A DNA stretch of 8,517 nt, from assembly GCA_937871145.1 (NCBI GenBank), contig CALMXN010000070.1:1-8517 (forward strand), read 5' to 3'. The translations under genes and the position numbers were made by a program. The notes beneath the pieces were generated by a model. The model did no database searches. It was not told the origin of the DNA and saw only the letters and a list, made by a program, of their open reading frames with translations. Below are positions 1 to 4,583 of this stretch, one piece after another; within the stretch, counting starts at the first letter, position 1; each line of letters starts with the position of its first letter. Source of the stretch: an uncultured Clostridia bacterium (GTDB lineage Bacteria; Bacillota; Clostridia; Oscillospirales; Ruminococcaceae).

Positions 1-930
1 TCCATCATCTCTGATATTCTGACGGTACCAGTACTTGCCTCTTCCACGACCTATCATATATTCTTTTGAATAAAGTTCAGGTGCGTGTGGAAAGGCTTCA
101 TTATTAATAGCCCTATGAATATAGCTGTAAGTCATAAAAATAACTTCAATAAACATTTTATCTTTTACTTTTACAGAAAGCTTTGCCTCAAGAGTATCAA
201 GGAGTTCCTTGTACTTCTCCTTCCAATCATCAATCATTATTACCGGGGCAATAAGTAGCCCCACAGGATAATCAGCCTCAGCCATTTTATTCATTGCTTC
301 AATCCTATTACTTAAATGTGAAGTGCCCAGTTCAATTTTGCCGATAATTTCTTCAGGGTTCACACTCATTCTGAAAACCGTTTTACCCTTATGGTCAAGC
401 TCAAGCAGTGAATCCACCATTTCAAATTTTGTCGGGAAGGTTAACTTCCCTCTCCCCTGTCTTGCAAATTCTTCTATAACCCAAGGCAGATTATCTGTAA
501 TAGTGTTTTCAAGGATAAGGTCGCTATTACTTCCTATTTCATAAGTTAATGGCGTTGCGCTTTTTCTCGAAAAAGCCGTTAATTTGTCAAACATCTGCTC
601 TCTGTTAGCAAAAAGGCGCAGATAAGCACATTTATTGTAATTACATACAAGATAGCAATACAAGCACATCGCACTGCATCCTGAAGATGTCCACGGAACT
701 AAAAAATCAGAGGTTTTAAAATTTGCAACATACTTATGTGTCTTTCTTATTCCAAGAATGACACTTCTTTTCATTACGGCAAACTCACTGTTTTCCTTCT
801 GACGCATTTCAGGAATATTATTATGATTTTCTATTTCAATCCACTTGACATCTTTATATTTTTCCTTAAGCTTTTTACCAAGGCTATAATCAAGTGTTGC
901 TGGTTCGTAATAAATTTTCTCTGGAAACAT
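1..930 (-). CDS. splB: Spore photoproduct lyase-like radical SAM protein, 3' end cut by window edge
   Basis: Reading leftward from ATG at 930, 310 codons are open up to the window edge; the family is about 340 residues, so roughly 30 C-terminal residues are missing. AGGAG lies just upstream. The radical SAM motif is GCSAMCLYCYL, with Cys85, Cys89 and Cys92 in the CX3CX2C spacing that binds a [4Fe-4S] cluster and S-adenosylmethionine. Further SPL-type blocks follow: EIGSNSD (131-137), TFPTKFEMVD (164-173), FRMSVNPEEI (186-195) and GTSHLSNRIEA (202-212). SPL reverts the 5-thyminyl-5,6-dihydrothymine lesion in germinating spores. In Bacillus SPL the hydrogen-donor Cys141 lies in an EASCTSD block (from memory); here the aligned residue is Ser134. 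The only visible cysteines are 85, 89, 92, 96 and 101. The tyrosines flanking the last cluster Cys (91 and 93) are kept. Family membership is near certain; whether it is a true spore photoproduct lyase or a related radical SAM enzyme is open. Confidence 0.88.
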   Translation of the reverse strand, partial: MFPEKIYYEPATLDYSLGKKLKEKYKDVKWIEIENHNNIPEMRQKENSEFAVMKRSVILGIRKTHKYVANFKTSDFLVPWTSSGCSAMCLYCYLVCNYNKCAYLRLFANREQMFDKLTAFSRKSATPLTYEIGSNSDLILENTITDNLPWVIEEFARQGRGKLTFPTKFEMVDSLLELDHKGKTVFRMSVNPEEIIGKIELGTSHLSNRIEAMNKMAEADYPVGLLIAPVIMIDDWKEKYKELLDTLEAKLSVKVKDKMFIEVIFMTYSYIHRAINNEAFPHAPELYSKEYMIGRGRGKYWYRQNIRDDG

Positions 931-985
931 TTTTACTCCTGATTTCTTTTTTATTTTATATTTTATCCTCCATTAACTTAATTAC

Positions 986-1009
986 TCTTTATAAAGATTG
1001 TTTAAACAA
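986..1009. repeat. Two abutting 12-bp perfect palindromes in the divergent spacer
   Basis: The 126-bp spacer between the SPL-like gene and the tocopherol-cyclase-family gene contains TCTTTATAAAGA (986-997) followed directly by TTGTTTAAACAA (998-1009). Each is a perfect inverted repeat. They could be operator half-sites for either divergent gene, but the region is very AT-rich and chance is possible. I see no convincing sigma-A or sigma-G promoter pair on either strand of this spacer. Confidence 0.3.
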
Positions 1010-1056
1010 AGAAATTTATGACAAAATTAATATAAGCTTATTAATCGGAGGAATAT

Positions 1057-1935
1057 ATGAAAAACAGTTTCAAGAAGAACCTGCCTTTTTTTGAAGGATC
1101 GTATTTTAAGCATTATAACGGACAGGATACTGTTACTTTTATCGTTGGCAGAAATATCGGCGTAAATGGTTCAGGTTCAGCTTTTATTCAGGTTCTTACA
1201 AATGATAATTCCTATAATTTCAATTACCCACTTGACACATTCAGGTTTTTTAAAAAGAAGCTTATTATAAAAGTCGGAACAAGTTATTTCACCGACAAGG
1301 GAATTTATGTTGATATAAACACAGGAAAATTTCAGCTCAAAGGAAAGCTTTTATATTCAAATCTGACACCTATAAAATATCCTTTAATGGGGCCTTTCAA
1401 TCTTATTCCGAAAATGGAATGCAGACATGAAATAATAAGTATGGATCATAATGTTTTCGGGAATCTAAAGATAAATTCTGAAACAATCAGTTTTGACAAT
1501 GGCTCAGGTTACATTGAATCGGATATGGGACATTCCTTCCCAAAAAACTACACCTGGCTTCAATGCAACAGCTTTAACAATATTAAAGCAAGTATTATGC
1601 TTGCGGTAGCTGATGTTCCTGTATTGAAAACAAGCTTCAAAGGTAGTCTGTGCGTTATAAATTACAATAATCAAGAATACAGGTTTGCGACTTATCTCGG
1701 GGCAAAGGTTGATTTCTGCAACAATTATTGTATTATTCTCAAGCAACGTAAATACAAGCTTGTTGTAAAGTTCAATGCAAGCGCCGGACAGAAGCTTCTT
1801 GCACCGAAGCAAGGAAATATGTCGAAAATAATATATGAATGTACTAATACAAAAGCAAATTTCTGGTTCTATAACGGGGACAATCTTGTTTTTTATGGGA
1901 ATACTGATAATTGTTCATACGAAATAGTAAAATAA
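1057..1935 (+). CDS. Tocopherol cyclase family (PF14249-like) protein
   Basis: A 292-residue protein starting at ATG, with GGAGG about 6 nt upstream. Two blocks match the tocopherol cyclase family: FFEGSYFKHY near the N-terminus (11-20; plant VTE1 has EGWYFK) and GYIESDMGHSFPKNYTWLQC (151-170), which corresponds to the plant GYVEKDWG.SFP..Y.W.Q signature. Between and after them the sequence is rich in beta strands and Gly/Asn turns, as expected of the family's lipocalin-like double beta-barrel. I see no signal peptide or membrane helix, so it is probably cytoplasmic or peripheral. Plant and cyanobacterial members close the chromanol ring of vitamin E. No other tocopherol pathway gene is present here, so the substrate in this organism is unknown; bacterial homologues are mostly uncharacterised. 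The Trp of the first motif is Ser14 and the Trp of the KDWG block is Met157. It is followed 70 nt later by tspO in the same direction. Confidence 0.82.
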   Translation: MKNSFKKNLPFFEGSYFKHYNGQDTVTFIVGRNIGVNGSGSAFIQVLTNDNSYNFNYPLDTFRFFKKKLIIKVGTSYFTDKGIYVDINTGKFQLKGKLLYSNLTPIKYPLMGPFNLIPKMECRHEIISMDHNVFGNLKINSETISFDNGSGYIESDMGHSFPKNYTWLQCNSFNNIKASIMLAVADVPVLKTSFKGSLCVINYNNQEYRFATYLGAKVDFCNNYCIILKQRKYKLVVKFNASAGQKLLAPKQGNMSKIIYECTNTKANFWFYNGDNLVFYGNTDNCSYEIVK

Positions 1936-1943
1936 CGTATAAC

Positions 1944-1967
1944 TTGTATTTAAATTTATAAATACAA
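1944..1967. other. AT-rich inverted repeat between the tocopherol-cyclase-family gene and tspO
   Basis: TTGTATTTA (1944-1952) is complementary to TAAATACAA (1959-1967), giving a 9-bp stem with a 6-nt loop eight bases after the upstream stop codon. There is only one G-C pair, so it would be a weak terminator at best. It could equally be an operator or AT-rich promoter DNA for tspO. I see no clear -35/-10 pair in this 70-nt gap, so co-transcription with the upstream gene is plausible. Confidence 0.3.
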
Positions 1968-1992
1968 CATATATATTTATTAACACAAACAA

Positions 1993-1998
1993 AGGAGG
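1993..1998 (+). promoter_or_regulatory. Ribosome binding site that fixes an ATT start for tspO
   Basis: AGGAGG (within AAAGGAGG, 1991-1998) is a strong Shine-Dalgarno sequence. Exactly seven bases later, at 2006, is an in-frame ATT. No ATG, GTG or TTG lies within the usual 5-10 nt window in the tspO frame. The next conventional start is TTG at 2030, 31 nt away. Confidence 0.75.
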
Positions 1999-2005
1999 AA
2001 TTATT

Positions 2006-2482
2006 ATTTCAAAGATTAAATGGAAGCCTTTGATTTTTTTCCTTGTTATAACTCTTGGTGTGGGTGCCGTTTCAGCTATATTCAATAACAACAGCATGGA
2101 CAATTACAAGAACTACAACAGACCTATTCTTTCGCCACCTGGCTGGCTCTTCCCGATAGTATGGAGCATACTTTTCGTGCTTATGGCAATTTCTGCATAT
2201 ATAATTTACACATCTGATGCGACAAAAAAAGAGAAAACAGATGCACTGTTCCTCTATTTTCTCCAGCTTGTAATCAACTTCTTCTGGACAATTATTTTCT
2301 TCACATTTGACCAGGTCTTGCTCGGATTTCTGTGGATAATTCTTCTTTGGATTGTTGTAATTTTTATGATGGTAGCTTTCTTCAAGATAAAACCGATTGC
2401 TGCATATCTCCAGATACCATATATATTATGGCTGTCGTTTGCTGCATATCTGAATCTTGGAATTTATGTTCTGAACAAATAA
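2006..2482 (+). CDS. tspO: TspO/MBR family tryptophan-rich sensory protein, apparent ATT start
   Basis: An integral membrane protein with five predicted helices and 158 residues, the usual TspO length. TspO proteins bind tetrapyrroles (and sterols in mitochondria) and are linked to stress and porphyrin handling. Family motifs: KIKWKPL at the N-terminus (3-9), SPPGWLFPIVW (43-53) leading into helix 2, LQLVINFFWT (87-96) in helix 3, and AAYLQIPYILWLSFAAYLN (132-150) in helix 5. Start choice: the typical KIKWKPL N-terminus and the strong AGGAGG at 1993 both demand initiation near 2006, where the codon is ATT. A TTG at 2030 would remove eight conserved N-terminal residues and has no well-placed ribosome binding site, but it cannot be excluded. 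The gene lies 70 nt after the tocopherol-cyclase-family gene and ends at a bidirectional terminator. Confidence 0.93.
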   Translation: MSKIKWKPLIFFLVITLGVGAVSAIFNNNSMDNYKNYNRPILSPPGWLFPIVWSILFVLMAISAYIIYTSDATKKEKTDALFLYFLQLVINFFWTIIFFTFDQVLLGFLWIILLWIVVIFMMVAFFKIKPIAAYLQIPYILWLSFAAYLNLGIYVLNK

Positions 2483-2507
2483 AAAGGGCGGAAATCTTCC
2501 GCCTTTT
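2483..2507. terminator. Bidirectional intrinsic terminator between tspO and the DUF1284 gene
   Basis: GGCGGAA (2487-2493) pairs with TTCCGCC (2497-2503) around an ATC loop. The stem is extended by a G-T pair and three A-T pairs to 2483 and 2507. T-rich sequence follows on the plus strand (2504-2515), and the A run at 2481-2485 supplies the T tract for leftward transcription. It directly abuts the tspO stop codon and overlaps the stop codon of the convergent DUF1284 gene. Confidence 0.88.
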
Positions 2508-2889
2508 ATTTTTTATTACCACAGATATAATACCAACTGCAATGATTACATATCTGCTCGAATTTCTCTGGTGTAATTATTTGAGATACTTTTGTTTTTA
2601 AATCAGACCAGCTTATTTCATTACCATGATGAATATCAAGGCTTTCCATTGCCTTTTTATCAAGCGTTGAAACCTTTTCTTCACTGTTACAGAAGGTATT
2701 TTTATTTTCAGGGCATTTGCTACATATATCATCTAAGTCGACTTTTATTTTTATCAGTTTTTCAGAATTTCCCTCAAGAGTTCTGATAACATAAGAGATA
2801 TTTTCAACAAATTCCTTGCTGTAACCCTCACCTATAAAATTTTTGATACACAGTAAGTGATGTGGACGTAATTCTATAAGCTTTTTCAT
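2506..2889 (-). CDS. DUF1284 domain protein
   Basis: A 127-residue cytoplasmic protein of the DUF1284 family (PF06935), recognised by the N-terminal ELRPHHLLCIKNFIGEGYS (6-24) followed by DDICSKCPENKNTFC (53-67). The function of the family is not established. Seven cysteines (14, 56, 59, 67, 114, 117, 123), including CX2C pairs at 56/59 and 114/117, plus the His-His pair at 10-11 suggest a metal or iron-sulfur site; this is inference. The gene starts 4 nt after the bioY stop codon (TAG, 2894-2896). I see no Shine-Dalgarno sequence before its ATG, so translation probably depends on ribosomes finishing bioY. It therefore belongs to the BirA-controlled bioY transcript and may act in biotin uptake or use. 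Transcription ends at the 2483-2507 hairpin. Confidence 0.88.
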   Translation of the reverse strand: MKKLIELRPHHLLCIKNFIGEGYSKEFVENISYVIRTLEGNSEKLIKIKVDLDDICSKCPENKNTFCNSEEKVSTLDKKAMESLDIHHGNEISWSDLKTKVSQIITPEKFEQICNHCSWYYICGNKK

Positions 2890-2893
2890 AACA

Positions 2894-3424
2894 CTATATT
2901 TTAATGACTTTTTTTAGTCTTGCAACAAGAATTGTAGCAAGAGCAATTTTAATAATATCACCAGGAATGAATGGAAAAACACACAATCCGAGAGAATCCC
3001 ATAACTTGCGGTTTGTGACGTGCATGAACCATACTGTTCCAAGTGCATAGCAAGCAATAAGACCGATAAGCATTGCTATCGGGAGAACAACAAAATTGTT
3101 TATCTTAACCTTCTGAACAATCAATCCTGTAATAAAGGCTGCTGCTACATAACCGAGTATGTATCCGCCTGTTGGCCCTGTAACTATTGAAAATCCACCT
3201 GTAAAATGTGAAAACACCGGTGCACCGACTGCTCCGATAAGAACATAAACAAGCTGACTGATTGTGCCGAATTTTGCACCGAGCATTCCTGCTGCTACAA
3301 ATACTGAGAATGTTGCAAAGTTTATCGGAACTGGTCCGATATCAAAAGCTATCTGTGAGCATATTGCTGTAAGGGCAGCAAACAATCCACACAGACATAT
3401 CATTTTTGTTGAGATTTTGTTCAT
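2894..3424 (-). CDS. bioY: BioY, biotin-specific S component of an ECF transporter
   Basis: A 176-residue integral membrane protein with about six hydrophobic segments. The BioY signature is clear: GAVGAPVFSHFTGG (64-77) followed by GPTGGYILGY (83-92), and FPFIPGDIIKIALA (150-163) near the C-terminus. BioY captures biotin and pairs with the shared energising module EcfA-EcfA'-EcfT, which is not encoded in this window. ATG at 3424 has GGAGGAG just upstream. A BirA-type operator and sigma-A promoter lie immediately 5', so the gene should be repressed when biotin is plentiful. It is followed by the DUF1284 gene in the same operon. No biotin synthesis genes are visible here, which fits a salvage role. 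Confidence 0.97.
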   Translation of the reverse strand: MNKISTKMICLCGLFAALTAICSQIAFDIGPVPINFATFSVFVAAGMLGAKFGTISQLVYVLIGAVGAPVFSHFTGGFSIVTGPTGGYILGYVAAAFITGLIVQKVKINNFVVLPIAMLIGLIACYALGTVWFMHVTNRKLWDSLGLCVFPFIPGDIIKIALATILVARLKKVIKI

Positions 3425-3436
3425 AGCTCCTCCAAA

Positions 3437-3468
3437 TTGTAAACTTATATTTTGAATTTAGTTTACAA
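3437..3468 (-). promoter_or_regulatory. BirA operator upstream of bioY
   Basis: TTGTAAACT (3437-3445), a 14-nt spacer, then AGTTTACAA (3460-3468): a perfect 9-bp inverted repeat. It matches the known BirA consensus TTGTAAACC-N14/15-GGTTTACAA except at the innermost base of each arm, where the change is symmetrical and keeps the palindrome. It lies 13 bp before the bioY start codon and covers the predicted transcription start (about 3464), as expected for repression by biotinyl-AMP-loaded BirA. It also implies that the genome's BirA carries an N-terminal DNA-binding domain. Confidence 0.9.
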
Positions 3469-3470
3469 TA

Positions 3471-3499
3471 ATAATAACCTATCGACAATTAGTTGTCAA
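3471..3499 (-). promoter_or_regulatory. Sigma-A promoter of the bioY-DUF1284 operon
   Basis: On the minus strand, TTGACA (-35, 3499-3494) and TATTAT (-10, 3476-3471) are separated by exactly 17 nt. The expected start, about 7 nt past the -10, falls inside the BirA operator. Both boxes lie largely within the inverted repeat at 3473-3508. Confidence 0.85.
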
Positions 3500-3508
3500 T
3501 AGGTTATT
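3473..3508. terminator. Inverted repeat after the GNAT gene, probable weak terminator
   Basis: AATAACCTAT plus GACAA (3473-3488) pairs with TTGTC plus ATAGGTTATT (3493-3508) across a TTAG loop. The stem is 16 positions with one mismatch (3483/3498). Read leftward it starts four bases after the GNAT stop codon and runs into TTATTATTATT, which is suitable for a modest intrinsic terminator. It also carries the bioY promoter. Confidence 0.6.
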
Positions 3509-3512
3509 TGAA

Positions 3513-3974
3513 TTATTTTATTATGTATTTCATCGGAGTGTATTTTATACCATCAGTGAGAAGCTGTGTATCAGTATCAACAAAGCCAAATCTGTGATAA
3601 AAAGGAACAGCATAAGGTGAGGAATTAAGTGTAATTTCTCTCACGCCTTTTTTCTTTGTTATTTTAACTGCTTTTTTCATAAGGCGGGTTGCAATGCCTT
3701 TTCTATGATGGTTTTTATCAACAAACAGCAGGCTTACGTGACTGTCATCCCTGAAAGCAATAATGCCGACAAGCTGCTTTTTGTAGTAGCAACCAAGAAA
3801 GATATTAGAGCTATTTAAAAATATTTGCCTTGTTTCATCGCTCGTTACATAATCGGTAAAGGTTTTTATTCCTTCTTCAGAATATTCAGGGGCTTCAAAT
3901 TCCATAAAAACTTCAAGTGTAAGTTTTATTGCGTCATTAATTGATATATAATCAAGACTTTTTATTATGTACAT
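3513..3974 (-). CDS. GNAT family N-acetyltransferase
   Basis: A single GNAT domain of about 153 residues. The acetyl-CoA-binding motif A is LLFVDKNHHRKGIATRLM (the R/Q-x-x-G-x-A loop), followed by the motif B region SSPYAVPFYHRFGF with the usual Tyr that serves as general acid. Its substrate cannot be told from sequence; it may be a small molecule or a protein N-terminus. Start choice: an ATG at 3983 is in frame, but GGGG directly touches it. The ATG at 3974 lies 9 nt after AAAGGGG, so MYIIKSLDY is the more likely N-terminus. A perfect-consensus promoter lies upstream (4004-4032). The gene is transcribed away from the Lrp-type regulator, which could control it; that is inference from the shared intergenic region. 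Confidence 0.9.
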   Translation of the reverse strand: MYIIKSLDYISINDAIKLTLEVFMEFEAPEYSEEGIKTFTDYVTSDETRQIFLNSSNIFLGCYYKKQLVGIIAFRDDSHVSLLFVDKNHHRKGIATRLMKKAVKITKKKGVREITLNSSPYAVPFYHRFGFVDTDTQLLTDGIKYTPMKYIIK

Positions 3975-4003
3975 ACAAAACATCCCCTTTAAAAACTAAT
4001 AAT

Positions 4004-4032
4004 ATTATAACTCCATAAAATACTAATGTCAA
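4004..4032 (-). promoter_or_regulatory. Consensus sigma-A promoter for the GNAT gene
   Basis: On the minus strand TTGACA (4032-4027) and TATAAT (4009-4004) are separated by 17 nt, a perfect sigma-A consensus. The expected start is near 3997, giving a leader of about 23 nt. Confidence 0.88.
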
Positions 4033-4042
4033 CAAATAATAC

Positions 4043-4071
4043 TGGACAAAAAATCAAAACCGCTGTATAAT
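4043..4071 (+). promoter_or_regulatory. Sigma-A promoter for the lrp-aminotransferase-ispE unit
   Basis: TGGACA (4043-4048) and TATAAT (4066-4071) are separated by 17 nt. The start should fall near 4078, about 26 nt before the regulator's ATG. Its -35 box is 10 bp from the -35 box of the divergent GNAT promoter, so one bound regulator could affect both. Confidence 0.85.
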
Positions 4072-4103
4072 ATTTAAGTATAAATACGCGAGGGGGCTAA
4101 AAA

Positions 4104-4583
4104 ATGGATTCTTTACTGGAACTTCTTAAACAAAACGCAAGACTTTCCAACCACGAGCTTGCGGTAATGCTTGGCACAACTGAAGAAGCAGTGGCGACAC
4201 AGATAAAAGATTACGAAAATAAGGGCTTTATCAAAGGATATAGTACTATTATAAATGAAGAACTTGCCTGCAAAGATACTGTTACAGCCTTCATAGAACT
4301 CAAAGTATCACCAAAGGCTGAATATGGCTATGATGATTTAGCAAAGACTGTTATGCAGTTTGATGAGGTTGAGGATGTTTCTCTTATGTCAGGAGCATAT
4401 GATCTTGCTGTTACAGTAAGAGGACCATCACTGCGTGAAATAGCTTTTTTTGTTTCACAAAGACTTGCTACAATTGACGGTGTTCTTTCAACTGCTACTC
4501 ACTTTGTATTGCAGAGATACAAGGATAAGGGCATAACACTATATGATGAAAAGCTTGATGAAAGGGGCTTTGTTTCCCCGTGA
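4104..4583 (+). CDS. Lrp/AsnC family transcriptional regulator
   Basis: A 159-residue protein of normal Lrp/AsnC length. The N-terminal winged HTH covers about residues 1-48 (LLELLKQNARLSNHELAVML, then TTEEAVATQIKDYENKGFIKGY). The RAM ligand-binding and oligomerisation domain covers about 58-137 (VTAFIELKVSP and the LMSGAYDLAVTV core at 94-105 with the usual G-x-YD). Such proteins bind amino acids and form dimers to octamers on DNA. AGGGGG lies 7 nt before the ATG. The stop codon overlaps the aminotransferase GTG start, and Lrp-aminotransferase pairs are common in clostridia, so it likely regulates its own operon in response to an amino acid. The effector is unknown. Confidence 0.94.
   Translation: MDSLLELLKQNARLSNHELAVMLGTTEEAVATQIKDYENKGFIKGYSTIINEELACKDTVTAFIELKVSPKAEYGYDDLAKTVMQFDEVEDVSLMSGAYDLAVTVRGPSLREIAFFVSQRLATIDGVLSTATHFVLQRYKDKGITLYDEKLDERGFVSP
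4564..4579 (+). promoter_or_regulatory. Small hairpin covering the Shine-Dalgarno of the aminotransferase gene
   Basis: GGGG (4564-4567) is complementary to CCCC (4576-4579) across an 8-nt loop, immediately before the GTG start at 4580. The same GGGG belongs to AAAGGGG, the only Shine-Dalgarno-like sequence for that gene. Ribosomes reading the end of the lrp gene would open the stem, which would couple the two translations. This is a short stem and the role is inferred. Confidence 0.35.

Noticed and set aside
736..1094. Short plus-strand open frames over the SPL-like gene and its spacer
   Set aside because: They are antisense to or overlap real genes, show no family motifs and have no placed ribosome binding sites.
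1057..1935. Vitamin E synthesis by this organism
   Set aside because: Only one family member is seen, with changed motif residues and no other pathway gene, so the claim goes beyond the sequence.
1504..2103. Minus-strand open frames opposite the tocopherol-cyclase-family and tspO genes
   Set aside because: No motif or ribosome binding site, and the sense strand carries recognised families through the same stretch.
2030..2482. tspO starting at TTG 2030
   Set aside because: It would drop the conserved KIKWKP N-terminus and lies 31 nt after the strong AGGAGG, too far for initiation. The ATT at 2006 fits both.
3975..3983. ATG at 3983 as start of the GNAT gene
   Set aside because: The Shine-Dalgarno GGGG touches this ATG with no spacer, whereas the ATG at 3974 has a 9-nt spacing. 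Kept only as an alternative.
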